Source of the DNA: Paracoccaceae bacterium
GTDB lineage: Bacteria; Pseudomonadota; Alphaproteobacteria; Rhodobacterales; Rhodobacteraceae
DNA: 42,359 nucleotides
Reading direction: 5' to 3'
Assembly: GCA_020447005.1 (NCBI GenBank)
Contig: JAGRDO010000069.1
Coordinates: 321-42,679 of the forward strand
Shown here: one piece after another, positions 15,829 through 24,809 of the stretch
Numbering within the stretch: position 1 is the first letter of the stretch
How the letters are laid out: each line of letters starts with the position of its first letter
The notes under the pieces: model-generated
What the model saw: the letters and a program-made list of their open reading frames with translations, nothing else
Told to the model about the DNA's origin: nothing
Databases searched by the model: none
Position numbers and translations under genes: made by a program

Positions 15829-16389
15829 TCAGGCGCCCTGCCCCGGCGCCGCCAGCGCCTTGCCAAGGCGCGGCAGGCGCGCGCGCTTCATCAGCGCCCT
15901 GAGGGGCTGGGCTTGGCCCGAAAGGGTCTCGGCCTTGTCGCGCACGGCTTCGACCACCCCCGCCACCTGCCCCGGATGCCCGCGCCAGAGCGCCAGCAGG
16001 AACTGATCGGGGTCCATCCGTTCCAGCCCTTCCTCGGCCAGGGTCCCGCGGGGAAAGTCGGCGGCATTGAACGTCACGATCAGGTCGGCATGCCCGGCGA
16101 TGGCGCTGGCCAGAACGTGGATATCGGCGGGGTCGGGCAGCCAGAGCCGCGATTCGAGCGCCGGTTGCGGCGCGACAGAGGCCTTGGGGAAGGCCGCGGC
16201 GAGTGCCACGATCTCGCCGCGCGCGACGATTTCGGCGCCGGGGCCAAGCTTGGCCGTCGCGCGCGCCCATTCTTCGAGAATGCGCTCGGACCAGAGGGGC
16301 GTGTAAAGCCCCGCCGCCGCCACGCCGGTCAGGACTTCGCGCAGGACCGTGGGAAACAGGACGCAGGCGTCGAGAACCGCGCGTCTCAT
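15829..16389 (-). CDS. PIN-domain protein
   Basis: A 186-residue protein with a PIN-type nuclease fold in its first 125 residues. Candidate metal-binding acidic residues are present: Asp7 in RAVLDACVLF, Glu39/Glu40 in ERILEEWA, Asp86/Asp89 in LPDPADIHVLASA and Asp102/Asp111 in DLIVTFNAADFP. The remaining 60 residues are basic and helical. Its ATG overlaps the stop of the rRNA methyltransferase by 4 bp (ATGA). PIN proteins are usually VapC-like toxins or RNA-processing nucleases, but no small antitoxin gene is adjacent. A housekeeping RNA nuclease coupled to rRNA modification is equally likely. Confidence 0.8.
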   Translation of the reverse strand: MRRAVLDACVLFPTVLREVLTGVAAAGLYTPLWSERILEEWARATAKLGPGAEIVARGEIVALAAAFPKASVAPQPALESRLWLPDPADIHVLASAIAGHADLIVTFNAADFPRGTLAEEGLERMDPDQFLLALWRGHPGQVAGVVEAVRDKAETLSGQAQPLRALMKRARLPRLGKALAAPGQGA

Positions 16390-17582
16390 CCGTCGAGCCG
16401 GAAGAAAAGCGCCTTGAGATAGCCGCTTTCGGCAAGCTGCGGCAGTTGCGGATGGTCGGCACCGGCAAAGCCGGTATGGACAAGCTGCGCGCGCCGTCCG
16501 CCACGCCCGATCCCGCGCGCCGAGGCATTGCGGAACTGGGCGAGATCGGCGGCATGCGAACAGGAGCAAAGGACAAGATAGCCGCCCGGGGCGACCAGCG
16601 GCGCCGCCAGCCGGGCCACCCGTTCATAGGCGCGAAGCCCCGCATCGAGCGCGGGTTTCGCCGGGGCGAAAGCCGGGGGATCGCAGACGACAAGGCCAAA
16701 GGTTTCCCCCTTTGCGCCAAGCTCCTCCATCACCGCGAAGGCATCGCCCCGCCGGGTGGAGAACCGGGAGGCGAGACCGGACCGCGCGGCCCCCGCCCCG
16801 GCCAGTTCGAGCGCCGGGGACGACCCGTCAACCGCCAGCGCCGAGGTCGCGCCCGCCGCCAGCGACGCAAGGGCGAACCCGCCCACATGGGAAAACACGT
16901 CGAGCATGGACCCGCCCCCCGCCAGACGGGCGGCGAAGGCGTGATTGTCGCGCTGGTCGAAGAAAAGACCGGTTTTCTGGCCGCCGATCAGATCGGCCAT
17001 GTAGGTGGCGCCATTCATCTGCACCGGGACGGGCGCCCCGGCAGCCCCCGTCAGGACCGCGCTTTCTTCGGCGAGCCCTTCCAGGGCCCGGGCGCGACCG
17101 GTTGCGTTCTTGACGATCGTCGTCACCCCGGTGACTTCGGCCAGCGCGGCGGCCAGATCGGCGATCATCGTCTCGGCCCAGGCGGCATTGGGCTGGATCA
17201 CGGCAGCATCGCCGAAACGGTCGATGATCACGCCGGGCAGTCCGTCGGCCTCGGCATGGACCAGCCGGTAGAAGGGCGCATCGTAAAGCCGCGCCCGCAG
17301 CGCGAAGGCGCGCGCGATGCGCGCGGCGATCCATGCCCGGTCGATCGTCGCGCCGGGGTCGCGGTCCAGCATCCGCGCGATGATCTTGGATCGGGTGTTG
17401 ACCGTGACGATCCCCATCGCCCGGCGTTCGGCATCCTCGAGGATCGCGATGGCGCCGGGGGTCAGCGCCTGTGTGCGCCGGTCGGTGACCAGTTCGTCGG
17501 CATAGACCCAGGGAAAACCGTGGCGGATCGCGCGGGCATCTGCCTTCGGGCGCAGGCGGACGACGGGCAGGGTTTCAGGCAT
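16386..17582 (-). CDS. Class I SAM-dependent rRNA methyltransferase, RlmI-like
   Basis: A 398-residue protein with an N-terminal PUA domain (about 5-75, [21 protein letters not shown]) and a C-terminal Rossmann methyltransferase. Visible motifs are [29 protein letters not shown] (SAM-binding loop) and the catalytic [12 protein letters not shown]. RlmI methylates C1962 of 23S rRNA (m5C); this subfamily member may have another target. A PIN-domain gene overlaps its 3' end. The upstream 194 bp are shared with the divergent edd-eda operon. Confidence 0.88.
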   Translation of the reverse strand: MPETLPVVRLRPKADARAIRHGFPWVYADELVTDRRTQALTPGAIAILEDAERRAMGIVTVNTRSKIIARMLDRDPGATIDRAWIAARIARAFALRARLYDAPFYRLVHAEADGLPGVIIDRFGDAAVIQPNAAWAETMIADLAAALAEVTGVTTIVKNATGRARALEGLAEESAVLTGAAGAPVPVQMNGATYMADLIGGQKTGLFFDQRDNHAFAARLAGGGSMLDVFSHVGGFALASLAAGATSALAVDGSSPALELAGAGAARSGLASRFSTRRGDAFAVMEELGAKGETFGLVVCDPPAFAPAKPALDAGLRAYERVARLAAPLVAPGGYLVLCSCSHAADLAQFRNASARGIGRGGRRAQLVHTGFAGADHPQLPQLAESGYLKALFFRLDG

Positions 17583-17697
17583 CTTGCGTTTCCTTCAGCG
17601 TCGGTTGCGTTCCTCTAGCCCCTATATCGCATGGGGAAAAGTCCGCTTTGGCCCGGCCCGGCCATCCCGCCCGGGGCGCTTTGGCGGAATATCGGGT

Positions 17698-17711
17698 TGT
17701 TAGCGCTAACA
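17698..17711. promoter_or_regulatory. LacI-type palindrome upstream of edd
   Basis: A perfect 14-bp palindrome TGTTAGCGCTAACA lies 66 bp before the edd start, in the intergenic region shared with the divergent methyltransferase gene. The CG-centred TTAGCGCTAA core is typical of LacI-family operators. In Rhodobacterales a LacI-family regulator, CceR, is known to control Entner-Doudoroff genes; assigning this site to CceR is inference from position and from memory of that regulon. Confidence 0.75.
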
Positions 17712-17776
17712 GAAAGTGGTATTGCCCTGCGCGACCAGTTAGCCTGACCATGGTTTCCGAATTCAGGAGCACCCAA

Positions 17777-19582
17777 ATGCCGTTGAACCCGCGCCTTGCC
17801 GAGATCACCGAACGGATCATCGAAAAGTCCCGTCCCGGCCGGCGGGCCTATCTTGACCGGATCGCACGCGCGGCGGAACAGGGCCCGGCCCGGGCGCATC
17901 TGAGTTGCGGAAATCAGGCCCATGCCTATGCGGCCATGGGCGCGGACAAGCCGTCGCTTGCCGAAGGCCGCGCCCCCAATATCGGGGTCGTCACCGCCTA
18001 TAACGACATGCTTTCGGCCCATCAGCCCTATGAGGATTATCCAAGGCAAATCCGCGAGGCCGCGCGCCGGGCGGGTGCCACGGCGCAGGTCGCGGGCGGG
18101 GTGCCGGCGATGTGCGACGGCGTGACCCAGGGCCGCAACGGCATGGAGCTGAGCCTTTTTTCGCGCGATGTCATCGCCCTTTCGGCGGGCGTGGCGCTGA
18201 GCCATGACTGTTTTGACGCGGCGCTCTACCTTGGCATCTGCGACAAGATCGTTCCCGGCCTTGTCATGGCGGCGGCCACCTTCGGCCATGTCCCGGCGGT
18301 CTTCGTGCCTTCCGGCCCGATGACGTCCGGCCTGCCCAATGACGAAAAATCCAAGGTGCGCAACCGCTTCGCCGCCGGAGAGGTCGGGCGCGACGCGCTG
18401 ATGGAGGCCGAGATGCAGGCCTATCACGGCCCCGGCACCTGCACCTTCTACGGGACGGCCAACACCAACCAGATGCTGATGGAGTTCATGGGGCTGCAGC
18501 TGCCCGGATCGAGCTTTGTCAATCCCGGGACCGACCTGCGCGCCGCGCTGACCGAACGCGCCGTCGAACGCGCCGCCGCGATCACCGCGCTTGGCAACGA
18601 TTACCGGCCGGCGGGCCAGATCCTGGACGAGCGCGCCTTTGTCAACGGCATCGTCGGGCTGATGGCCACCGGCGGCTCGACCAACCTTGTCCTGCACCTG
18701 CCGGTGATGGCGCGCGCGGCCGGCATCATCCTGACCTGCGAGGACTTCGACGCGATTTCCAACATCGTGCCGCTGATGGCCAAGGTCTATCCCAACGGTC
18801 TGGCGGATGTGAACCATTTCCATGCGGCGGGCGGGATCGGCTTCATGATCGGAGAGCTTCTGGATGCCGGCCTTCTGCACGAGGATGTCCGCACGGTCGC
18901 CGGCGACGGGCTTGCCCATTACGTCAATGAGCCGGTCCTTTCGGACGGCGCGCTGACCTTCCGGGCCGGCGCCCGCCACAGCCATAATGACAAGATCCTG
19001 CGCCCCGCGGCCGACCCTTTCGCGCCCGAGGGCGGGCTGAAGGCCCTGTCCGGCAATCTTGGCCACGGGGTGATCAAGATTTCAGCCGTCGCGCCCGAGC
19101 GGCATGTCATCACCGCCCCGGCGCGCATCTTTCACGATCAGGCCGGGGTGAAGGCCGCCTTCGCCCGGGGCGAGTTCACCGCCGATACCGTGGTTGTCGT
19201 GCGCTTTCAGGGCCCGCAGGCCAATGGCATGCCCGAACTTCACGCGCTGACCCCGGTCCTTTCGGTCCTTCAGGATCGCGGCCTGCAGGTCGCGCTTGTC
19301 ACCGATGGCCGCATGTCCGGCGCCTCGGGCCGGGTTCCGGCGGCCATCCATATCAGCCCGGAAGCGGCGTCGGGCGGGCCCCTTGCGCGGCTTCGCGACG
19401 GCGACATGATCCGGCTTGATGCCGGCAAGGGGACGATCGACGTTCTGGACATCGACCTTTCCGGCCGCGACCCCGTCCGGGCCGACCTGTCCGCCAACGC
19501 CTTCGGGACCGGCCGCGAACTTTTCGAGACCTTCCGCCGGAATGTCTGCCCGGCCACGGATGGCGCTTCTCCGCTGATCTGA
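17777..19582 (+). CDS. edd: 6-Phosphogluconate dehydratase
   Basis: A 601-residue IlvD/Edd-family dehydratase converting 6-phosphogluconate to KDPG in the Entner-Doudoroff pathway. The family cysteine motifs that hold the [4Fe-4S] cluster are visible: [21 protein letters not shown] (Cys155) and [14 protein letters not shown] (Cys222). [19 protein letters not shown] lies near the C-terminus. ATG 17777 has AGGAG at 17765-17769 at ideal spacing. eda follows after 69 bp. Length is normal for Edd. Confidence 0.97.
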   Translation: MPLNPRLAEITERIIEKSRPGRRAYLDRIARAAEQGPARAHLSCGNQAHAYAAMGADKPSLAEGRAPNIGVVTAYNDMLSAHQPYEDYPRQIREAARRAGATAQVAGGVPAMCDGVTQGRNGMELSLFSRDVIALSAGVALSHDCFDAALYLGICDKIVPGLVMAAATFGHVPAVFVPSGPMTSGLPNDEKSKVRNRFAAGEVGRDALMEAEMQAYHGPGTCTFYGTANTNQMLMEFMGLQLPGSSFVNPGTDLRAALTERAVERAAAITALGNDYRPAGQILDERAFVNGIVGLMATGGSTNLVLHLPVMARAAGIILTCEDFDAISNIVPLMAKVYPNGLADVNHFHAAGGIGFMIGELLDAGLLHEDVRTVAGDGLAHYVNEPVLSDGALTFRAGARHSHNDKILRPAADPFAPEGGLKALSGNLGHGVIKISAVAPERHVITAPARIFHDQAGVKAAFARGEFTADTVVVVRFQGPQANGMPELHALTPVLSVLQDRGLQVALVTDGRMSGASGRVPAAIHISPEAASGGPLARLRDGDMIRLDAGKGTIDVLDIDLSGRDPVRADLSANAFGTGRELFETFRRNVCPATDGASPLI

Positions 19583-19651
19583 TCATCTTTCCGGAAAAAC
19601 ACTCATCTGCGGCATTTCGACCCGCGCAACGACAAGGACAAGGACATCAGC

Positions 19652-20299
19652 ATGACCCCCGCCGAACAAAGCCGCCACGCCGCCGGGATTTGCGCGCTCG
19701 CGCCTGTCATTCCCGTTCTGGTGATCGAGGATGCCGGATCGGCGGCCGATCTTGCGCGCGCGCTGGTCGCGGGCGGCCTTCCCGCGCTTGAGGTCACGCT
19801 GCGCACGCCGGCCGCGCTCGACGCGATCCGCGCGATGGCCGATGTCCCCGGCGGCGTCGTAGGCGCGGGCACGTTGCTGACGCCCGAGGACGTGCGCGCC
19901 GCCAAGGCGGCGGGCGCGAAGTTCGGCGTTTCGCCCGGCGCGACCGACCGGCTGCTCAGGGCCTGCGCGGATGAAGGCCTGCCGCTTCTGCCCGGGGCCG
20001 CAACCGCGACCGAGGTGATGTCGCTTCTTGAAAAGGGCTATACCGTCCAGAAGTTCTTTCCCGCCGAGGCGTCGGGGGGCGCGCCGGCCCTTGGTTCGAT
20101 CGGGGCGCCGATCCCGCAGGTCGGGTTCTGCCCGACGGGCGGCATCGGCCCGGCCATTGTCGGCGATTACCTGAAACTTTCGAATGTGCTCTGTGTCGGG
20201 GGCAGCTGGGTGGCGCCCAAGGCCGCCGTCGCCGCGGGCGATTGGGGCAAGATCACCGAGCTTGCCCGCGCCGCTTCGGCGCTTCAGCGCGCCGCGTGA
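19652..20299 (+). CDS. eda: KDPG/KHG aldolase
   Basis: A 215-residue class I aldolase splitting KDPG to pyruvate and glyceraldehyde 3-phosphate. Schiff-base Lys134 is in YTVQKFFPAE, the acid/base Glu47 is in ALEVTLRT, and the phosphate-binding GFCPTGGIG follows. A purine-rich AAGGACAAGGACA precedes ATG 19652. It completes the ED pair with edd and ends four bases from a convergent membrane-protein gene, with no separate terminator visible between them. Confidence 0.95.
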   Translation: MTPAEQSRHAAGICALAPVIPVLVIEDAGSAADLARALVAGGLPALEVTLRTPAALDAIRAMADVPGGVVGAGTLLTPEDVRAAKAAGAKFGVSPGATDRLLRACADEGLPLLPGAATATEVMSLLEKGYTVQKFFPAEASGGAPALGSIGAPIPQVGFCPTGGIGPAIVGDYLKLSNVLCVGGSWVAPKAAVAAGDWGKITELARAASALQRAA

Positions 20300-20303
20300 C
20301 CTG

Positions 20304-20783
20304 TCAGACCGGGCGGGCGCCGACCAGCGCGCGCCGGATCGCGTCGCGCGAATGGGTGATCATGCCGATCTGACCCCAGGCCGTGGCCACCAGAAGCGCG
20401 CCGAAGATCGCGACCGCGCCGGGGCTGACGGTGACGCCAAGCTCGGGCTGGGCGAAGGCCAGGATCGCCAGCCCGGACGACAGAAGCGCCGTGGCCGACG
20501 CCCCGAGGCGCAAGGCGTGAAGGGTCTGGGCGCGGCGCAAATCAAGGATCATCCGTATCGCCTCATCATCGCAGCGCCCCGGAACCGGGGCGACCGACCG
20601 GCCCACCGCCACATGGGTGGCGCGGATGAAGACCAGATAGCACCCGATCAGCAAAGCCGGTGCCGCCGCGCCGCTGCCCGCGGGAAGGACAGCGTTCCAG
20701 AGCATCAATCCGGGAAGGCCCATCGCCAGGAACTGGCTCAGAAACAGCCGTAGCGGCATCGCCGATGCGTTCGATCCGGGCAT
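20304..20783 (-). CDS. Conserved small membrane protein, function unknown
   Basis: A 159-residue protein with about four hydrophobic helices (roughly 12-30, 42-58, 93-112 and 121-140). A soluble, charged loop lies between helices 2 and 3 (GRCDDEAIRMILDLRRAQTLHALR). ATG 20783 has GGGAGG six bases upstream; a TTG further out gives a longer frame. It is convergent with eda, almost touching it. It lies downstream of glnE and the 95-residue orphan, after a 195-bp gap holding an inverted repeat. I do not recognise a domain. Confidence 0.6.
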   Translation of the reverse strand: MPGSNASAMPLRLFLSQFLAMGLPGLMLWNAVLPAGSGAAAPALLIGCYLVFIRATHVAVGRSVAPVPGRCDDEAIRMILDLRRAQTLHALRLGASATALLSSGLAILAFAQPELGVTVSPGAVAIFGALLVATAWGQIGMITHSRDAIRRALVGARPV

Positions 20784-20802
20784 TGGGCACCTCCCTGCTT
20801 GC

Positions 20803-20844
20803 AACCATCATCCCGCGAAAACCGGCGCGGTTAGGGTGATGGTT
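20803..20844. repeat. Long-armed inverted repeat upstream of the membrane protein
   Basis: AACCATCA (20803-20810) and TGATGGTT (20837-20844) form perfect 8-bp arms. The intervening 26 bases contain CCGCG/CGCGG and CCC/GGG that extend the pairing with small bulges. The structure starts 20 bp before the membrane-protein start on the minus strand, so it could be a leader hairpin, an operator, or the end of the upstream transcript (no T tract is seen). Confidence 0.4.
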
Positions 20845-20978
20845 GACAAATTCGGCGGCAAAATCACGGCAAACCGCCGTCACCCCCCTGTGGCGGGCCG
20901 TTTTCGTCCCTGTCTTGGCAACAATACGCGGCGCGACCGCCCGACCCCGCAATTCAGCGCAACGGCCGACGCCTTTCC

Positions 20979-21266
20979 TCAGCCCTCGCGAGGCGCGGAT
21001 ACCCGCGCCGCGCGTCCGCCGCGCCGCACCGGCGCCGGCGCCGGGGGGCTTGCCAGGGCCGCGTCGAGGATCGGGTTCATGGGATGGCCTTCGGACGCCA
21101 TGGCGTAATGGGCGATCAGGACCCGCAGCGCTTCCCGGGTATCGACCCCGGGTTTGAGGCTCAGCGCCCAGTCGAGAAAGATCGACCGGCACTCGGGACT
21201 GGTGATCCCCTCGATCGCATAGCTTTCGCGGATCAATCCCTTGGGATCGGCCAGATTCAACTCCAT
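20979..21266 (-). CDS. 95-residue conserved hypothetical protein downstream of glnE
   Basis: A small acidic-to-basic protein starting MELNLADPKGLIRESYAIEG. The helical core has ITSPECRSIFLDWALSLKPG and REALRVLIAHYAMASEGHPM, and the Pro/Ala/Arg-rich tail is probably unstructured. GAGGAAAG precedes ATG 21266 at good spacing. It lies 28 bp after the glnE stop on the same strand, so it is almost certainly co-transcribed with it. The conserved-looking core with a single cysteine suggests a real gene, but I cannot assign a family or function. Confidence 0.6.
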   Translation of the reverse strand: MELNLADPKGLIRESYAIEGITSPECRSIFLDWALSLKPGVDTREALRVLIAHYAMASEGHPMNPILDAALASPPAPAPVRRGGRAARVSAPREG

Positions 21267-21294
21267 GACTTTCCTCGCCACCGGCCCTGCCCCG

Positions 21295-24099
21295 TCATCG
21301 TTCCTTGTCCGCCATGCCGGCTGTTCCGTCCGCCAGGCTGGCGCTGACAATCTCACCGGCGCGGCGTGACAGGTGTTCCAGCTGCGACACCATCTGCGAA
21401 AGATCCGACGCCCCTGTTTCGCGCAGCAGAAAAGCCCGCGCCCCTTCCCCGATCGTCTCGGGGACAAGGGGGCTGTCGCTCAGAAGCCGGCCGGCCGCCT
21501 GAAGCCGCCAGAAAAAGCGGTAGGCCTGCTGAAGCGCGGCTTCGTCATCCCTGCTCAGCGCTCCGGCCCGCAGCCCCGCGCGCAGTTGCGCCTCGACGCG
21601 GCGCGCGGGGTTATTGGCGCGCAAAGCGGCGGTCTGGGCCAGAAGCTCGATGTCCTGCAGGCGCCCCGGGCCGATCTTCGCCTCCAGGGCGCCTTCGGCG
21701 GCCTTGGCCGAAAAAATGCGCGCCCGCATCTCGGCCACATCGGCCAGCACGCCCGCACCGGCGGATTTCGCGGCCAGAATGGCTTCACGCACCGCCTCGA
21801 CCCGCGCCGCGAGCGCCGGGTCCCCGGCGACGGGGCGCGCCCGGGTCAGCGCCAGATGCTCCCATGTCCAGGCTTCATCCATCTGGTAGCTTTCGAAAGA
21901 CTGGATCGAGGTCGCCACCGGGCCTTGCCGCCCCGACGGTCTCAGGCGCATGTCGACCTCGTAAAGCCGCCCGTCGGCCATCGGCGCCGCGAGTGCGGTC
22001 ACGAAAGCCTGGGTCAGGCGGGCATAGTACATGCGCGCGGCAAGCGGCCTTGGCCCTTCGGACGTCTCGACGCCATCCGCGTCATAGATCACGATCAGGT
22101 CGAGATCGGACCGGGCATTGAGCCTTTCGGCGCCAAGCGACCCCATGCCAAGGACAATCGCCCCGGATCCCGGCGGCGGCCCGTACTTGACGGCGAATTC
22201 TTCGACGCAGACCGGCCAGACCGCGCCAAGAACCGCACCGGCCAGATCGGCATATTCGCGCCCCGCCTGCGCGGCATCGATCAATCCGCGCAGATGATGG
22301 ACCCCGATCCGGAAATGCCATTCGCGCGACCAGCGCCGGGCGGTGGCAAGGCGCGCCTCGTAGTCCCCTGCCTCGGACAGGCGCGCCGCAAGCGCCGCCG
22401 TCAGCGCCGCCGCACCGGGCCAGGGCGCGAAGAAATCGCCCCCGAGAACCGCGTCGAGCACCGCGGAATTGCGCGACAGATAGGCGGCCAGCGCCGGTGA
22501 GGTGGCACAGATGTCCACGATCAGCTCGACCAGTTGCGGATTGGCTTCGAACAGCGAGAAAAGCTGGACCCCGGCCGGCAATCCGGCCAGAAACCCGTCG
22601 AACTGCCGCAGCGCCTCCAGCGGGTTCGCCGCGCGGCCAAGGCGCGACAGGACTTCCGGCTGAACCCGCTTGAAGATCGCCACCGCGCGCTGCGAACGCA
22701 GGGCCGGGTAGGACCGCCAGCCATCGACGATTTCGCGCATCTCGGGGCTGATTTCGGGGGTGGCCTCTACCTCGCCCGGGGCAAAGAAGTCTTCCGTCAG
22801 CGCGGCCGTACGGGTCAGCCGGTCGAGAATTTCCTTGCGGTACGCGGCCGTATCGGCCTGACCGCTCATCCGCGCGAGCCGGTCGAACCCGTCGGGCGCG
22901 ACCGGCAGATCGTGGGTCTGGGCGTCCTGCACCATCTGGATGCGGTGCTCGACCTCGCGATGGGCGGCGTAAAGCGCCGAAAGCTCTTCGGCTTCCGCCG
23001 GTTTCACCCAGTTCTTCGCGGCCAGCGCCGCCAGAGCGCCGAGGGTGGTCCGGTCGCGCAAGTCGGGGTCGCGCCCGCCCGCGATCAGTTGCCGCGTCTG
23101 GGTAAAGAACTCGATCTCGCGAATGCCGCCCTGCCCGAGTTTCATGTTGTGGCCTTCAAGCACGATCTTTCCGTGCAGCCCCTTGTGATCGCGGATCCTG
23201 AGCCGCATGTCATAGGCATCCTGGATGGACGCGAAATCAAGATGGCGCCGCCAGACAAAGGGTGACAGCGCCGAAAGGAACCGCTCGCCCGCCGCGAGGT
23301 CCCCGCCGCAGGGCCGCGCCTTGATGAAGGCCGCGCGTTCCCATGTGCGGCCCTGCGCTTCGTAATACTGTTCGGCCGCCGAAGCCGAGATGCATACCGG
23401 GGTGACGGCGGCATCGGGGCGCAGGCGCAGATCGGTGCGGAAGACATAGCCGTCCGCCGTCAGGTCCGAGAGCAGCGAGGTCATCTTGCGGACGACCCGG
23501 ATCAATACCGCGCGCGCATCCTGAACGTCGCCCGGGTCATAGCGGCTGTCGTCGAAAAGGCAGATAAGGTCGATGTCGGAGGAATAGTTCAGCTCTCCCG
23601 CCCCCATCTTGCCCATGGCCAGCGCGAAAAGCCCGCCCGCCGCGGCCGCGTCTTCCGGCCCGGCGCCCGGCAGCTTTCCCCGACGGATCTCATCCCCGAC
23701 AAGGGCGCGAAGGGAAGAATGAACCGCGCAGTCGGCCAGCCGCGTCAGCGCGCCGGTGACCTCCGAAAGGCTCCAGACCCCGCCGAGATCGGCCAGCCCG
23801 GCCAGAAGCGCCACCCGTGCCTTCGCCTGCCGAAGGGCAGGCGCGAGCATGTCGGTGGCCAGAGTGCCGAGACCGTCCAGCGCGCTGTCCAGCGCGGCTT
23901 CCGGCGACCCCGAAAGCGCCGCCTCGATCCAGTCGGCCTCGCGCAGCATCAGGTGGCCAAGATAGGGGCTGCATCCCGCCGCCCCTTCCAAAAGGCCCCG
24001 CAACGCCGGGTCGAGCGCGGAAAAGCGCCCGGCCACATCCGCCGCGCGGGCAGGTTCATAGGCGATGGGTGTTCTTGTCAGGCGCGCGGTGAAACTCAT
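21295..24099 (-). CDS. glnE: Glutamine synthetase adenylyltransferase/deadenylylase
   Basis: A 934-residue bifunctional enzyme that attaches and removes AMP on glutamine synthetase according to nitrogen status. It has two nucleotidyltransferase domains: the N-terminal deadenylylase core MGKMGAGELNYSSDIDL (162-178) with paired Asp residues, and the C-terminal adenylylase core LGMGSLGAERLNARSDLDL (about 650). Regulatory helical linkers GQGGIREIEFFTQ and GPGRLQDIELLAQ follow each core. Length is typical for GlnE. It is followed by a 95-residue orphan on the same strand. Confidence 0.96.
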   Translation of the reverse strand: MSFTARLTRTPIAYEPARAADVAGRFSALDPALRGLLEGAAGCSPYLGHLMLREADWIEAALSGSPEAALDSALDGLGTLATDMLAPALRQAKARVALLAGLADLGGVWSLSEVTGALTRLADCAVHSSLRALVGDEIRRGKLPGAGPEDAAAAGGLFALAMGKMGAGELNYSSDIDLICLFDDSRYDPGDVQDARAVLIRVVRKMTSLLSDLTADGYVFRTDLRLRPDAAVTPVCISASAAEQYYEAQGRTWERAAFIKARPCGGDLAAGERFLSALSPFVWRRHLDFASIQDAYDMRLRIRDHKGLHGKIVLEGHNMKLGQGGIREIEFFTQTRQLIAGGRDPDLRDRTTLGALAALAAKNWVKPAEAEELSALYAAHREVEHRIQMVQDAQTHDLPVAPDGFDRLARMSGQADTAAYRKEILDRLTRTAALTEDFFAPGEVEATPEISPEMREIVDGWRSYPALRSQRAVAIFKRVQPEVLSRLGRAANPLEALRQFDGFLAGLPAGVQLFSLFEANPQLVELIVDICATSPALAAYLSRNSAVLDAVLGGDFFAPWPGAAALTAALAARLSEAGDYEARLATARRWSREWHFRIGVHHLRGLIDAAQAGREYADLAGAVLGAVWPVCVEEFAVKYGPPPGSGAIVLGMGSLGAERLNARSDLDLIVIYDADGVETSEGPRPLAARMYYARLTQAFVTALAAPMADGRLYEVDMRLRPSGRQGPVATSIQSFESYQMDEAWTWEHLALTRARPVAGDPALAARVEAVREAILAAKSAGAGVLADVAEMRARIFSAKAAEGALEAKIGPGRLQDIELLAQTAALRANNPARRVEAQLRAGLRAGALSRDDEAALQQAYRFFWRLQAAGRLLSDSPLVPETIGEGARAFLLRETGASDLSQMVSQLEHLSRRAGEIVSASLADGTAGMADKER

Positions 24100-24238
24100 G
24101 CCCCGACACTAGCCGCCGCCGGTGCCGGGTCAACGCCCGCATGGGCTTGTCGTGCAAATACTGCCGCCGGGGCCATTGAAACTTCGGGCGCGCCGTGACT
24201 TTCTGCCTCCGGCGGGGGTATTTCGACATGGAGAACGC

Positions 24239-24709
24239 ATGAGCAAGAGCCTTGGGCGGGTGCGCGCCGCGTTGGAGGCCGCGGGTCTTGGCGCACGGAT
24301 TGTCGAGGTGCAGGGCGAGACGCGCACGGCCGAACAGGCGGCGCGCGAGGCCGGCTGCGCGCTGGACCAGATCGTCAAGTCCATCGTCTTTCGCGGCCGC
24401 GCCTCCGGCCATATCGCGCTTTTCCTGACCGCCGGAGGCAACCGGGTGGACGCGGCCCTTGCCAGTCAGGCCGCGGGCGAAGCGCTTGGCAAGGCGGATG
24501 CCGATCTGATCCGGGCCGAAACAGGTTTTGCCATCGGCGGGGTTGCGCCCCTTGGGCATATCGCGCCGATTCGCACCTGGTTCGACCCGCGGCTTCTTGA
24601 TTTCGGCGAGGTCTGGGCCGCGGCCGGCACGCCGCGCCATATCTTTTCGGTGGAGCCGCGCGCCCTGCTTGCGGCGACGGGCGCGGAGCTTGCGCGGTTC
24701 ACCGCCTGA
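24239..24709 (+). CDS. YbaK/EbsC-family aminoacyl-tRNA deacylase
   Basis: A 156-residue protein of the YbaK/ProX superfamily, which hydrolyses mischarged aminoacyl-tRNAs. Family features are LDQIVKSIVFRG (catalytic-lysine region), GHIALFLTAGGNRVD and FAIGGVAPLGH (GxxPxGH). ATG 24239 with GGAGAAC before it gives the right length. The frame is open further upstream, but that part shows no domain. It lies divergent from glnE and upstream of the DUF2852 gene. The exact tRNA specificity cannot be read. Confidence 0.85.
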   Translation: MSKSLGRVRAALEAAGLGARIVEVQGETRTAEQAAREAGCALDQIVKSIVFRGRASGHIALFLTAGGNRVDAALASQAAGEALGKADADLIRAETGFAIGGVAPLGHIAPIRTWFDPRLLDFGEVWAAAGTPRHIFSVEPRALLAATGAELARFTA

Positions 24710-24713
24710 CGCA

Positions 24714-24732
24714 ATGTAAATTTATTTTACAT
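24714..24732. promoter_or_regulatory. ATGTAAA/TTTACAT palindrome upstream of the DUF2852 gene
   Basis: Arms ATGTAAA (24714-24720) and TTTACAT (24726-24732) enclose an AT-only 5-base spacer, strikingly AT-rich in this GC-rich DNA. It starts four bases after the ybaK stop and lies just upstream of a TTGACG -35-like hexamer (24739-24744). This suits an activator or repressor site for the DUF2852 gene at 24810. The regulator is unknown. A terminator for ybaK is less likely because the stem is weak and no T run follows. Confidence 0.5.
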
Positions 24733-24809
24733 CGCCTCTTGACGCGGACCGCGCGGCCCCCGATCTTTCCCATGTGAAAGACATTCACATAGTTTCAACG
24801 GAGGAACAC

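Noticed and set aside
15829-16389. Calling the PIN protein a VapC toxin of a toxin-antitoxin pair
   Set aside because: There is no antitoxin-sized gene adjacent and the upstream partner is an rRNA methyltransferase, so a TA system is not supported.
17615-19066. Minus-strand open frame of 483 codons across edd
   Set aside because: It is a mirror of the edd codon pattern and has no domain or start context.
20803-20844. Inverted repeat as a rho-independent terminator
   Set aside because: The arms are strong but no T tract follows on either strand and the loop region is long and GC-rich.
21373-22500. Plus-strand open frame of 375 codons across glnE
   Set aside because: It is antisense to glnE and has no domain.
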